A stretch of DNA of 64,000 nucleotides from Verrucomicrobiaceae bacterium (lineage in GTDB: Bacteria; Verrucomicrobiota; Verrucomicrobiia; Verrucomicrobiales; Akkermansiaceae), in assembly GCA_027487435.1 (NCBI GenBank), contig JAIYDP010000497.1:30137-94136 (forward strand). Direction: 5' to 3'. The translations under genes were made by a program, and so were the position numbers. Below, piece after piece: positions 1 through 9,277 of this stretch; position 1 is the stretch's first letter; every line of letters starts with the position of its first letter. The notes under the pieces are model-generated. The model made no database searches. It saw only the letters and a list, made by a program, of their open reading frames with translations, and was not told the DNA's origin.

Positions 1-1808
1 TTCTCTCTGCATTACTTACTGGCAAACTCACCACGGGCGATGATTCCTCTGGATACCAAGCCGTTCGCGCTACCGCCGGCGGTGCAGATTCCGATTGGAA
101 AAAATCTCTCCGCCAAGGTTTCATGCCGGGAGCCGCGCCTACAAAAGCCATTTCCCCACCTGAGGGCCTTGCGATCAAGCCTGCTCCTGCTCCCTCTGCG
201 GATAGTCTCGACATCATTTTCTCCACCGACGGCTCGATTTTTGACGGGCGATACATCGACAACGCGTGGCTGCAAGAATCTCCCGATCCGATTTCGAAAA
301 TCGCATGGGACAATGCTGCATTCATCGCTCCAAAGACGGCGAAAGAACTGGGCATTTACGATCAAGTCATTGCTCTTGAAAATCAACGCGCCGCCGCTCC
401 TGTCGATGGTGAGTCTGGCAACCGCCGCGCTCCGATCATTGCCGTGTCACTCGCTGGCAAAACCATCGAAATTCCCATCCACATCGCCTTTGGTCTTGCG
501 GAAAACACCGTCGTGATCCCTGTCGGCTACGGACAAGGCTACGACAAAGAAAATGATTTCGAAATTCCCGCCAGCAATGCAAATCACGTCGGTCTCGTTG
601 GGGTCAACCGCGGCGTGAACGTCTATCCTTTGCGCACTTCGGCCACCACCTACATGGCGCAAGGGGCGAAAGTTACTAAGACCGACAAACGCTATTTCCT
701 TGCTTACACCCAAGAGCACCACGCCATGTATGGTCGTGCGTTGGCTCGGGAAATTTCCACCATGGATGTCGCTCACAAAGGTGATTTCGACAAACAATAC
801 GAAGGAGTTCAGCTTCAAGGAAATGACTCCCACGCGCCACCCAACTACTCGCTTTACAAGCAAGAAGGTTCTTCCACCTGGAATCCTAATAAAAATGGCA
901 ACGCCAAGCCTTTGTTGAGCGATACCCTGCATCAGTGGGCGATGAATATCGACCTCAGTTCCTGCATGGGCTGCAATGCTTGCCTTGTCGCGTGCCAAGC
1001 AGAAAACAACATTCCCGTCGTCGGTAAAGATCAGCTTGCCAAAGGCCGCGCCATGCACTGGATTCGCATGGATCGTTATTTTGCCCAGCAAGACAACAAC
1101 AGTTTTGACATCGACAGTCCCGCCATGGTTCCGCAGCCCGTTGCCTGTGTGCAATGTGAAAGTGCTCCTTGCGAAACTGTTTGCCCCGTCAATGCTACCG
1201 TTCATACGGAAGATGGCCTCAACGCCATGGCCTACAATCGTTGCATCGGCACCCGTTATTGCGCCAATAACTGCCCATACAAAGCTCGTCGTTTCAACTA
1301 TTTCGATTACAATAAGCGCAATCCATTGATCGAGAACAATCTCTACAAAGGTCCCTTTGGCGAGACGCAAGTTGGCAAAGGACCGCACCTTCAGCGCAAT
1401 CCCAACGTCACCGTACGCATGCGTGGTGTCATGGAAAAATGCACCTATTGCGTGCAGCGCCTCAAGGATGCGCAGATTCGCCAAAAACGCGGTCACAAGC
1501 AGGATGTCTTGGCCTCAGGAAAGACCTCACCCGACGTCACGGTTACCACACAGACCTTGCGCGTGCCTGTCGATTCCATCAAAGTCGCTTGCCAAGAGGC
1601 TTGTCCTGCGGACGCCATCACCTTCGGCAATAAGCTCGACGGCAAAGACTCGGCGATTGTCCGCGCTCGCGACCTTAAGCGCAGCTACGAACTCCTTCAC
1701 TACATCGGCACCATTCCTCGCACCCTCTACATGGCACGAGTGAAAAACCCGAATTCGGCCATGCCCGATGCCCCGTTCGTCGGCCAGTCCACCATCAACA
1801 TGCACTAA
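1..1808 (+). CDS. actB: Alternative complex III iron-sulfur subunit ActB (5' partial)
   Basis: Iron-sulfur subunit of alternative complex III, the membrane quinol:cytochrome c/acceptor oxidoreductase that replaces cytochrome bc1. The frame is open from base 3, so the ATG at 123 in the ORF track is internal and the molybdopterin-like N-terminal part lies outside the window. About 600 residues are visible. Four cysteine clusters of the DMSO-reductase-B/NrfC ferredoxin type follow in order: CMGCNACLVAC, CVQCESAPCETVCP, CIGTRYCANNCP, and CTYC with the late CQEACPADAI. This fits three [4Fe-4S] clusters and one [3Fe-4S] cluster, as known for the family. actC starts 15 bases downstream, so it heads the visible part of an operon. 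ActA, the pentahaem subunit, would be expected just upstream. Confidence 0.95.
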   Translation, partial: LSALLTGKLTTGDDSSGYQAVRATAGGADSDWKKSLRQGFMPGAAPTKAISPPEGLAIKPAPAPSADSLDIIFSTDGSIFDGRYIDNAWLQESPDPISKIAWDNAAFIAPKTAKELGIYDQVIALENQRAAAPVDGESGNRRAPIIAVSLAGKTIEIPIHIAFGLAENTVVIPVGYGQGYDKENDFEIPASNANHVGLVGVNRGVNVYPLRTSATTYMAQGAKVTKTDKRYFLAYTQEHHAMYGRALAREISTMDVAHKGDFDKQYEGVQLQGNDSHAPPNYSLYKQEGSSTWNPNKNGNAKPLLSDTLHQWAMNIDLSSCMGCNACLVACQAENNIPVVGKDQLAKGRAMHWIRMDRYFAQQDNNSFDIDSPAMVPQPVACVQCESAPCETVCPVNATVHTEDGLNAMAYNRCIGTRYCANNCPYKARRFNYFDYNKRNPLIENNLYKGPFGETQVGKGPHLQRNPNVTVRMRGVMEKCTYCVQRLKDAQIRQKRGHKQDVLASGKTSPDVTVTTQTLRVPVDSIKVACQEACPADAITFGNKLDGKDSAIVRARDLKRSYELLHYIGTIPRTLYMARVKNPNSAMPDAPFVGQSTINMH

Positions 1809-1823
1809 TTTTTTCCAATCACC

Positions 1824-3320
1824 ATGGCACACGCTAGCACAACAGCTCCTGAGACCAGAAACGGGCCGAAACTTCCCGTTCTCCAGCGCGAAAAGCTCAT
1901 TCTCAACAATCGCTCGTATCATTGGATTACGGAAACCATTTGCGGCATTGTGGAAAACAAACAACCGCTGATCTGGTGGTTGCTGTTTCTCCCCAGCGCG
2001 CTGATCGCCGCTCTTGGTGTCGGCGGCGGCCTACTGCTCTTGGTTTCGACTGGCGTTGGTGTCTGGGGCATGACCAATACTGTTTTCTGGGGCTGGGACA
2101 TCACCAACTTCGTTTTCTGGATCGGCATCGGCCACGCGGGAACGCTGATTTCGGCGATTTTGTTCCTCACGCGGCAAAACTGGCGAACTTCCATCAACCG
2201 CGCTGCGGAAGCGATGACGATTTTTGCGGTCTGCTGCGCGGGCATTTTCCCTGCGTTCCACGTCGGTCGTGTGTGGATGGCATGGTTCCTTGCTCCCATT
2301 CCCAACTCGAATGCGATCTGGCAAAACTTCAAATCACCCTTGCTTTGGGACGTGTTTGCGGTCTCCACCTACTTCACGGTTTCCTTGATTTTCTGGTATC
2401 TCGGCATGGTTCCAGACTTGGCGACCATTCGCGATCGTGCCAAACCTGGCTTGCGCAAGCTGCTCTACGGAATTTTTGCCATGGGCTGGCGCGGCGGCAA
2501 TCGCCAATGGAGCCACTATGAAATGGCTTACCTCTTGCTTGCGGCTCTTTCCACACCTCTCGTGCTTTCGGTTCACTCGGTCGTTTCGTTCGACTTCGCA
2601 ACCTCCGTGGTTCCTGGTTGGCATACCACCATTTTCCCGCCGTATTTCGTTGCGGGTGCGGTTTTCGGCGGATTCGCGATGGTGTTGACGATCATGATTC
2701 CTGCTCGCGCCCTCTACGGTCTGCACGACATGATCACCATGAAGCACATCGAAAACATGGCGAAAATCATCTGTCTCACTGGCACGATCGTTGGATATGC
2801 CTACCTGATGGAGCTTTTCGTCGCCTTTTACTCGGGTGCCATTTATGAAATGGAAGCTTTCAAATATCGTATCGCTGGTCCTTACTGGTGGGCCTACCTC
2901 GCGATGATGAGCTGCAACGTGCTTTCTCCTCAGCTTTTCTGGTTCAAGAAATGCCGCGAAAACCTTTGGATCATCATGGCTGTTTCCATGGCGGTGAACA
3001 TCGGCATGTGGTTCGAGCGATTCGTCATCATCGTCACTACTTTGGCGCGGATGTGGCTGCCAGGTGACTGGAAATACTACTCGGCCAGCCCGTTTGAAAT
3101 CATTCTTTTTGTTGGCACCATCGGCATGTTCCTGACGCTGTTCTTGTTGTTCCTGAAGTTCCTGCCTTGCATCAACATTGCCGAGGTGAAATGGACACTT
3201 CCTGAGTCCGATCCCCATTTTGACGACATTCATGCCCACAAGGACGACGGCGCAGTGGTGATTCCCGCCTACCAGCCAGAAATTCCCAGCACCACGCACA
3301 AGGGCACGACTGTAGCCTAA
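1824..3320 (+). CDS. actC: Alternative complex III NrfD-like membrane subunit ActC
   Basis: Integral membrane subunit of alternative complex III and a member of the NrfD/PsrC family that forms a quinol site next to the iron-sulfur subunit. It has 498 residues. After a soluble N-terminal stretch containing [15 protein letters not shown] there are about ten hydrophobic helices, for example [20 protein letters not shown] near residue 50. [19 protein letters not shown] is typical of the family. The tail is polar and histidine-rich (DIHAHKDD). ATG 1824 follows the actB stop by 15 bases and has no Shine-Dalgarno motif. It probably works with ActF, the second NrfD-like subunit encoded 1.4 kb downstream. 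Confidence 0.95.
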   Translation: MAHASTTAPETRNGPKLPVLQREKLILNNRSYHWITETICGIVENKQPLIWWLLFLPSALIAALGVGGGLLLLVSTGVGVWGMTNTVFWGWDITNFVFWIGIGHAGTLISAILFLTRQNWRTSINRAAEAMTIFAVCCAGIFPAFHVGRVWMAWFLAPIPNSNAIWQNFKSPLLWDVFAVSTYFTVSLIFWYLGMVPDLATIRDRAKPGLRKLLYGIFAMGWRGGNRQWSHYEMAYLLLAALSTPLVLSVHSVVSFDFATSVVPGWHTTIFPPYFVAGAVFGGFAMVLTIMIPARALYGLHDMITMKHIENMAKIICLTGTIVGYAYLMELFVAFYSGAIYEMEAFKYRIAGPYWWAYLAMMSCNVLSPQLFWFKKCRENLWIIMAVSMAVNIGMWFERFVIIVTTLARMWLPGDWKYYSASPFEIILFVGTIGMFLTLFLLFLKFLPCINIAEVKWTLPESDPHFDDIHAHKDDGAVVIPAYQPEIPSTTHKGTTVA

Positions 3321-3360
3321 TCGACAACCTCTTGACCTTCCGACCTATCGACTGACTTCC

Positions 3361-3921
3361 ATGAGCACCACACGCAAAAGAGTTTACGGTTACTTAGCTG
3401 AATTTCCCAGCGCCTCCGCCCTTTACAAGGCAGCGGAAAAAGTGCGCGATGCCGGCTTCACTAAGTGGGATTGCTATTCTTCCTACCCGATTCACGGTCT
3501 CGACAAAGCCATGGGGTTGAAACGATCCATTCTTCCTTATTTGGTGTTTTTCGGCGGAATGACCGGAACCATCACCGCGTTTCTTCTGGCATACACGACT
3601 CAGGTGGTGATTTACCCCACGGTGGTTCAGGCCAAGCCTGCCAATTTCTTCACGCTTCCCGCGTTCTTCCCGATCATGTTCGAGTTGACGATTCTTTTCT
3701 CTGGTTTCACCACGCTATTCGGCCTTTTGGCGCTGATGAAATTGCCCCGTCTCAACCATCCGTTGTTTGCGAGCAAACAGTTTCATCGCGCCACCGACGA
3801 TGGATTTTTCATCGCCCTTGAAGCTCGCGATGCGAAATTTTCCGCATTAGGCAGCCGCTCTCTCCTCGAAGAAGCTGGCGGCACCAATATCGAACTCGTC
3901 GAGGAGGAGGCCACCGCCTAA
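3361..3921 (+). CDS. actD: Alternative complex III subunit ActD (DUF3341)
   Basis: Small membrane subunit of alternative complex III, family DUF3341. It has 186 residues. The N-terminal soluble part begins VYGYLAEFPSASALYKAAEKVRDAG, a ferredoxin-like fold segment in the family. Two hydrophobic helices follow (LVFFGGMTGTITAFLLAY near residue 60 and the segment around ELTILFSGFTTLFGLLALM near residue 105). Then comes the conserved LPRLNHPLF loop and a short acidic tail. It lies 40 bases after actC and 30 before actE in the usual act order. The upstream leader is pyrimidine-rich and lacks a Shine-Dalgarno motif. Confidence 0.93.
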   Translation: MSTTRKRVYGYLAEFPSASALYKAAEKVRDAGFTKWDCYSSYPIHGLDKAMGLKRSILPYLVFFGGMTGTITAFLLAYTTQVVIYPTVVQAKPANFFTLPAFFPIMFELTILFSGFTTLFGLLALMKLPRLNHPLFASKQFHRATDDGFFIALEARDAKFSALGSRSLLEEAGGTNIELVEEEATA

Positions 3922-3951
3922 CGACATCACCCCGAAACTCATTTTCCTCAC

Positions 3952-4656
3952 ATGCGCTACTTTTTCCTCATCTACGCTATCGTTGCCATCGCTGTTGTCG
4001 GCATCTTCGGCATTCGCGGCACGAAGTTTTCCGAGCCGCCGATTCGCTTGCTCCCCGACATGGACGATCAGGACGTGACTAAGGCTCAAAAAACCGAAGC
4101 GTTCTTCTCTGACGGGGTTTCCTCTCGCCAGCCTGTCGCCAACACCGCTCCCATCGGTTTCCATCCTGAAGGTCGGACCAAACTCGGTGGCATCGCCGAG
4201 TACGAATTCTCTGGTGCTCAAGGCTACTACGACTCTGGTCATGTCGGCGACTATTACGGCACGGGAATGCCGAAGGAGTTGGAGCTCGATGCAAAATCGG
4301 CTGTCGAACTCCTCAAGCGCGGCCAAGAGCGTTACAATGTCTATTGTGCCGTTTGCCATGGCAAATCTGGCGATGGCGCCGGCATCACTTCCAACTACGG
4401 CGTGCCTGGCATTGCCAACTTGATGATCGATAACTACGGCTCCGCTGCCTACCCCGATGGACGACTTTACGAGGTCATCACCAAAGGCAAGGGCAACATG
4501 TCGGGCTACGGCTACAACATTCCCGTCCGCGATCGCTGGGCGATTGTCGCTTACATTCGCGCCATGCAAACAGCTCGCAAGGCTCCCTACGATGTCGTCA
4601 AAGAGGTTTTCGATGCCGGGCTGAAAGCTGCTTCCACTTCCACTCCGAAACCTTGA
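3952..4656 (+). CDS. actE: Alternative complex III monohaem cytochrome c subunit ActE
   Basis: Monohaem cytochrome c subunit of alternative complex III, facing the periplasm and receiving electrons from the pentahaem/iron-sulfur part. It has 234 residues. An N-terminal hydrophobic helix (FFLIYAIVAIAVVGIFGI) acts as signal or anchor. The segment PPIRLLPDMDDQ is typical of act-cluster cytochromes. The single haem site is CAVCHGKSGDGAG near residue 130, with likely axial Met in the KGNMSGYGYNI stretch. It sits between actD and actF with short gaps, so co-transcription is very likely. The N-terminal helix lacks a lipobox cysteine, unlike some lipoprotein ActE proteins. Confidence 0.92.
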   Translation: MRYFFLIYAIVAIAVVGIFGIRGTKFSEPPIRLLPDMDDQDVTKAQKTEAFFSDGVSSRQPVANTAPIGFHPEGRTKLGGIAEYEFSGAQGYYDSGHVGDYYGTGMPKELELDAKSAVELLKRGQERYNVYCAVCHGKSGDGAGITSNYGVPGIANLMIDNYGSAAYPDGRLYEVITKGKGNMSGYGYNIPVRDRWAIVAYIRAMQTARKAPYDVVKEVFDAGLKAASTSTPKP

Positions 4657-4681
4657 CGCTAACACTTTTCCTACTTTTCCG

Positions 4682-6169
4682 ATGGCACATCACCACGTTA
4701 CATCCCACGATATCCCAGTCAACGGCGAGCACCTCGATGCTTCCAAGATCGCGAAATACAAAACGTTTGCTCTAGCGGTTTTGTTGATCGGCGGCTTGGC
4801 GAGTTGCTACTTGCTCTTTTTTACAGGCAACAAATCTTGGACAGCGACATATTCCTATTCTTGGGTTTTTGCACTGTTCTATTTCTTCACCATCGCGGTC
4901 GGCGGTTGCTTTTGGACACTACTTCACAATGTTTCCAACTCGGGATGGGGCACCAGCGTGCGTCGCACCATGGAAAACCTCGGGTCAGTTTTCCCATGGC
5001 TATCGATTTTTGCCATTCCTTTGCTTTGCCCAAGCGTGCAGCAATATCTCTTTGAGTGGATGAATTTGCATCGTGCTTCGATCGATTCCGCCAATGCTCA
5101 TGGTGCTAACATTTCTGCGATGAGCATGATTACCGATTGGCTCGGCGGCGCATGGAATTGGGTTGTCAATGGCGGAAAATTTCTCTCATGGGCGTTGACC
5201 GGCACGGGTGAGTTTGTTCCCTCGGCTCACGAGCAAGAAGTTGCCACGGCTCTGCACCACGACCACCAGCACTTGCTCTACAATAAGCACTGGTTCATGA
5301 ATCTGCCGTTCTGGTATTTCCGCAACATCATGTTCTTTGTGGCGCTGGGATATGCCATCGTACGTTTGCGCAAGCTCTCGACCATGCAAGATACCGACCC
5401 GAATCCTGGCACGGTGCATTATTTCAAAGCGCGTCGCGCTTCGGCGGCTTTCTTGCCCATCCTCGCTCTGACGGTGACGTTTGCTGCTTTCGATTGGGTC
5501 AAAGGTCTCGATTACAAGTGGTTCTCGACCATGTATGGTGTTTACATTTTTGCGGGATGCGCGATCAATTCGATGGCGGTCATCATCATTTCCGTGACTT
5601 TGCTTAAGCGTGCAGGCTACCTCAAAAACGTCGTCTCGCCCGAGCATTTCCACATCAAAGGCAAGCTGCTTTTCGCCTTCACCGTGTTCTGGGCCTATGT
5701 GACATTCTCGCAATATTTCCTCATCTGGTATGCCAACATCACCGAGGAAACGATTTATTTCATCAAGCGCAATACCGGTTCTTGGAACGTGGGCAGCACT
5801 TGTTTGACCATCTTCCACTTCGTGATTCCGTTTGTGGTGCTGCTTCAACAGTGGTTGAAGAAAAAACCGCTGTTGCTTAGCTCGGTGGCGGTTTACATGC
5901 TCTTGGTCCACATTCTCGACATCTACATCGCGGTGATCCCTGAACGTGGTTTTTCTCTCGGTAACATCCAAATCAAAGATGGATTCGACGGCGTGAAAGA
6001 ATTTGGAAAAGTCAGCGCTTCCATCGCAGGTGCCTGGATGGGCGACATACTCGCCTTCGTGACCATCGGTGCAGGTTTCATTTTCTTCTATCTTCGTTCT
6101 TTCACGCAGCACGCGCTCTACCCACATCGTGATCCGCGCATTCTTGAATCCGCCAATCTTTCGAACTAA
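4682..6169 (+). CDS. actF: Alternative complex III NrfD-like membrane subunit ActF
   Basis: Second NrfD-like polytopic subunit of alternative complex III, 495 residues. About ten transmembrane helices are visible, beginning with FALAVLLIGGLASCYLLFF near residue 30. The stretch HNVSNSGWGTSVRRTMENL matches ActF proteins. A histidine-rich loop (LHHDHQHLLYNKHWFMN) lies near residue 200, with later segments such as FDWVKGLDYKWFSTMYGVY. ActF lacks redox centres in solved complexes and is thought to take part in quinol binding or energy coupling (family knowledge). The gene is 25 bases after actE and 30 before the next cytochrome gene. Confidence 0.93.
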   Translation: MAHHHVTSHDIPVNGEHLDASKIAKYKTFALAVLLIGGLASCYLLFFTGNKSWTATYSYSWVFALFYFFTIAVGGCFWTLLHNVSNSGWGTSVRRTMENLGSVFPWLSIFAIPLLCPSVQQYLFEWMNLHRASIDSANAHGANISAMSMITDWLGGAWNWVVNGGKFLSWALTGTGEFVPSAHEQEVATALHHDHQHLLYNKHWFMNLPFWYFRNIMFFVALGYAIVRLRKLSTMQDTDPNPGTVHYFKARRASAAFLPILALTVTFAAFDWVKGLDYKWFSTMYGVYIFAGCAINSMAVIIISVTLLKRAGYLKNVVSPEHFHIKGKLLFAFTVFWAYVTFSQYFLIWYANITEETIYFIKRNTGSWNVGSTCLTIFHFVIPFVVLLQQWLKKKPLLLSSVAVYMLLVHILDIYIAVIPERGFSLGNIQIKDGFDGVKEFGKVSASIAGAWMGDILAFVTIGAGFIFFYLRSFTQHALYPHRDPRILESANLSN

Positions 6170-6199
6170 AGCACTTCTTCCTTAACCGTATATTTTTTC

Positions 6200-6991
6200 A
6201 TGGACCCGTCTAAAGACAATCCGCTCATTCGTTTCCGCGCCTTTATTTGGGGCATTGGAATTTTTTCTCTGTTTGCCTTGGCCTTTGTGGTGCTTGCCAT
6301 CTTCAAGGGTAAGGCGAGTCCCGATGTTGCAGAAGATGCAGCAGCGACACCGCGTTACGATACCAAGAAAAAAGTCGATACGGCTCAATCGGCCAATTTT
6401 TCATACAAAGAAGTCGAAGCTGGTAAAGTTGTTCAAGTTCCTCCCCACGATGTTTTTTCTCACGTTGGTGGCTTGCTTGCTAGCTCCCAGCCCGTAGCTG
6501 TGGAAAAACCGGAACAGATTGTTCCTGGCTCACCGACACAGAAGAAAATGGAAGAGGCTGCCAAAACAGCCGCTCCGATAGAAGTTGCAGAAGGTGATGC
6601 CAATGCTCCCATCGATCCTGCTGTCATGGCTGCTGGCCAAGCGACCTTCGCTCTTTGCATGGCGTGCCATGGAATGAATGGCGAAGGTGGTCCGATTGCC
6701 CCGCCTCTTGCCAATTCTGAATGGGTCACCGGCCCGGTTTCGAATCCAATCCGTATCGTGCTTCGTGGTTTAGGTGGTCCGATTTCCGTTGCTGGCAAGG
6801 ATTACAATTTCCCCGCACCTATGGGGCAGCTTTCGAGTCTTTCCGATGATCAAATCGCCGCAGTTCTGACTTATGCAAGAAACTCATGGGGAAACAAAGC
6901 CTCTGCGGTGACTGCCGACCAAGTCAAAGCCTTCCGTGGAGAAGTCGGTTTGCCCGTGTTGCAAGTCTCCGATCTCAAAGCTCCCAAATAA
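6200..6991 (+). CDS. Membrane-anchored monohaem cytochrome c of the act cluster
   Basis: A 263-residue cytochrome c. One N-terminal helix (FIWGIGIFSLFALAFVVLAIF) is followed by an Ala/Lys/Glu/Pro-rich linker and a C-terminal cytochrome domain. The haem site is CMACHGMNGEGG near residue 152, with likely Met ligand in FPAPMGQLS. Its C-terminal part (LTYARNSWGNKASAVTADQVKAFR) closely resembles the last cytochrome of the operon at 9278 (MTFVRNSFGNSVGDVISPEQAQAAL), so the two look like paralogues flanking the CcoN/CcoO-like pair. It probably carries electrons between complex III and a terminal acceptor, but the partner cannot be read from sequence. It is one gene after actF in the same operon. Confidence 0.85.
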   Translation: MDPSKDNPLIRFRAFIWGIGIFSLFALAFVVLAIFKGKASPDVAEDAAATPRYDTKKKVDTAQSANFSYKEVEAGKVVQVPPHDVFSHVGGLLASSQPVAVEKPEQIVPGSPTQKKMEEAAKTAAPIEVAEGDANAPIDPAVMAAGQATFALCMACHGMNGEGGPIAPPLANSEWVTGPVSNPIRIVLRGLGGPISVAGKDYNFPAPMGQLSSLSDDQIAAVLTYARNSWGNKASAVTADQVKAFRGEVGLPVLQVSDLKAPK

Positions 6992-7033
6992 CTTCCTTCC
7001 GCTCTATCACCCAACTTCCTGCTATTTCACCAC

Positions 7034-8521
7034 ATGACCACATCCGCGCAAAATGACGCCTTAGTGCGCAGTGCTATCGATCGCTCGCTGCGCCACCCCG
7101 TGATGTTTTTCTTTTCAAGTGCCGCTGCTTGGTTGGCGGTGTCGATCTTGTTGGGAATCATCGCGATGACAAAAATGGTGGCTCCTGAGTTCCTCGATGG
7201 AACAGCATTTTTCTCCGCAGGTCGCGTCTATGCGTCGCACATTTCGACTTTGGTGTATGGCTGGGGCTGCCAAGCAGCGTTCGGAGTTTTGATTTGGTTG
7301 ATATCTCGTCTCACCCGCACTGAGTCGAAGGCATCGGGGATCATCCTTGCAGCGGGTCATGCATGGAATCTGCTGATTATGCTGGGAGTGCTTGGAATTC
7401 ATCTTGGTTATGGCACGGGAGTTCCTTGGATGGAAATGCCAAAGATGATTTGGCCTGCATTGCTCGCTGCTTATACATTGATTGCGATTTGGACGATGAT
7501 TCAATTCCGAGTGCGCGCCACGGGTAAGGTTTATGTGACACAGTGGTACGCCATTGGTGCGATGATCTGGTTTCCATGGATCATGGGGACAGCATGGTTC
7601 GTGATTTTTGTGATGGGTGACAACGCCTTATTCTCTGCGGCGACTGCGGCGTGGTTCCGTTCTTCGATGATCTATTTATTCTTCATTCCTAGCGCCGCTG
7701 CTGCTGCGTATTATTTGGCTCCGAAAGTCACCGGAAAGCCTGTATATAGCTATTCGCTTTCCGTTGTGGGATTCTGGGCATTGGCACTGATTGGTCCATG
7801 GACGGGCTTTCAGAAGCTTACTGGTGCGCCGATTCCATACTTCTTGCCATATCTCGGCGCTGCGGCTTCTATTTTGGTCAGCGTTCCGGTCATCGCCATC
7901 GCGGTTAGCACGCTCCGCACGATGTTTTCCGATCCTGAGCGGTTTTCCGCCAGCCCCAGCCTGCGTTTTGCTTCTGCCGGTGTGGTTTGTATGTTTGTCC
8001 TCGGTATCCTCGGTGCCTTTGTGAACATTCCAGAAAGCACACTGCCAATGAGCCAGTTTAGCTTGACCAACTACGGTATGGATGTGCTCGCCGTGTATGG
8101 ATGTTTCAGCTTCGTGATGTTTGGTGCGATTTATTTCATCGTTCCTCGCCTCACCCGTCGTGAGTGGCTCTCCAGTCGTCTCATCAATTGGCATTTTTTG
8201 CTTTCCATGTATGGAGTTGTGACGGTTGCCTCTCTCGCGGTTCTCGGTGGAATTTTGCATGGTCAAGGGCAGGAGGCCTTCCAATTTGAGTGGCGTAACG
8301 CCGTGACACGCGCCTATCCGTATCAAATTGCAACCTTGATCGCTTGGTGCATCGTTTTGTTGTCCAATCTGTGTTTTTTCGTGCATTTGCTCTTCATGTG
8401 GGCGCGCCTTGGTCGTCGCTCTTCCCATCCTACGTTGTTGCCGCATGCACATCTCGAAAGTCCGCACGGTCCTGTGGGCGATATCGACAACGCAGGCCCA
8501 GGAACCGTGATCGTTCACTAA
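7034..8521 (+). CDS. CcoN-like (cbb3 oxidase subunit I family) protein lacking haem-copper ligands
   Basis: A 495-residue, about 12-helix membrane protein that aligns by eye along its length with cbb3 oxidase subunit CcoN. Examples are the first haem helix GRVYASHISTLVYGWG, YYLAPKVTGKPVYSYSLS and LINWHFLLSMYGVV. The catalytic ligands are missing. The Cu(B) histidine in WYGHN is replaced in AAWFRSS near residue 207. The Cu(B) pair in AGPHH is replaced in IGPWTG near 255. The b3 and low-spin haem histidines of GHVHSG are replaced by LTNYGMDV near 345. Only His69, the first low-spin haem ligand, is retained. Family membership is strong but oxidase activity is very unlikely. An automatic label of 'cbb3 oxidase subunit I' would mislead. 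It sits inside the act operon. Confidence 0.88.
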   Translation: MTTSAQNDALVRSAIDRSLRHPVMFFFSSAAAWLAVSILLGIIAMTKMVAPEFLDGTAFFSAGRVYASHISTLVYGWGCQAAFGVLIWLISRLTRTESKASGIILAAGHAWNLLIMLGVLGIHLGYGTGVPWMEMPKMIWPALLAAYTLIAIWTMIQFRVRATGKVYVTQWYAIGAMIWFPWIMGTAWFVIFVMGDNALFSAATAAWFRSSMIYLFFIPSAAAAAYYLAPKVTGKPVYSYSLSVVGFWALALIGPWTGFQKLTGAPIPYFLPYLGAAASILVSVPVIAIAVSTLRTMFSDPERFSASPSLRFASAGVVCMFVLGILGAFVNIPESTLPMSQFSLTNYGMDVLAVYGCFSFVMFGAIYFIVPRLTRREWLSSRLINWHFLLSMYGVVTVASLAVLGGILHGQGQEAFQFEWRNAVTRAYPYQIATLIAWCIVLLSNLCFFVHLLFMWARLGRRSSHPTLLPHAHLESPHGPVGDIDNAGPGTVIVH

Positions 8522-8548
8522 TTTCACCCCGACGCTCCATTTATCGCT

Positions 8549-9241
8549 ATGAACATACGCACTTTTCTTTTTGGGATGATTCTGACATTCGGCAGTGCTT
8601 GGCTGCTTGCTGTGGTCGTTCCCTATTACAAAACCCGTGAAATGAAACCGATACCTTACGACGAGGTAGCGGATGAGAAAACGGGATTCTATTTTCCTAA
8701 GAGATCAGGAACGATTGCTCAAGGAGCGAAAGTCTATGCAGAAAATGGCTGCTACGTGTGCCACACTCAGCTGGTGAGGCCTACGTACGCCGGAAATGAC
8801 ATTCACCGCGATGGTTTTGCTGGCTTCAAGGCCGATCCTGACCGTGGAGATACTCGCCGCGAAACGATTGCCTTGGATTACATGGGGGAGACATTTGCCC
8901 AAATCGGTGTCATGCGCATCGGCCCTGATCTCTCGAATGTTGGCACGCGTTTCCGCAAGGTTGCTGTCGATCTTACTTCTTCGAAGAAAGAAGCTGAGGG
9001 AGAAGCGTTCGATGCCGATATGACTGTCACTGCGGAATCGTTGCTTTATGCCCATTTGCAAAATCCTCGTGCTACGGTCGAGAAACGTTGGTCCACTTGC
9101 CCAAGCAGTGCCTATCTCTTTGATGAAAATGGTAAGCCTAAGGGTGAAGCCGTAGCCCTCGTTGGCTATCTGATGTCGATGAAAAAAGACGATGCTGTGC
9201 CAGCTTCCATCAGTTTCGGTCCTAAACCTGCGGCAAAATGA
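8549..9241 (+). CDS. CcoO-like membrane monohaem cytochrome c
   Basis: A 230-residue relative of cbb3 subunit II (CcoO/FixO). An N-terminal helix (FLFGMILTFGSAWLLAVVVPYY) anchors the domain. IAQGAKVYAENGCYVCHTQ then LVRPTYAGND and RIGPDLSNVGTRF match the CcoO pattern. The haem attachment site CYVCH is intact. The usual axial methionine in the C-terminal KMPxYPWL motif appears to be cysteine here (RWSTCPSSAYLF), although a nearby Met (VMRIGPDL) could substitute. The gene is 27 bases after the ligand-poor CcoN-like gene and 36 before another cytochrome c. It most likely forms a complex with the CcoN-like protein, with a role in electron transfer rather than oxygen reduction (inference). Confidence 0.87.
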   Translation: MNIRTFLFGMILTFGSAWLLAVVVPYYKTREMKPIPYDEVADEKTGFYFPKRSGTIAQGAKVYAENGCYVCHTQLVRPTYAGNDIHRDGFAGFKADPDRGDTRRETIALDYMGETFAQIGVMRIGPDLSNVGTRFRKVAVDLTSSKKEAEGEAFDADMTVTAESLLYAHLQNPRATVEKRWSTCPSSAYLFDENGKPKGEAVALVGYLMSMKKDDAVPASISFGPKPAAK

Positions 9242-9277
9242 GTTTGTCACCATTGATTTTTAGCGATATTTTTTACC

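Noticed and set aside
447-1496. 349-aa minus-strand ORF
   Set aside because: Antisense shadow of actB, whose iron-sulfur motifs fix the coding strand.
7034-9241. Functional cbb3 oxidase
   Set aside because: The CcoN-like subunit lacks the Cu(B), b3 and second low-spin haem ligands, so oxygen reduction is not supported.
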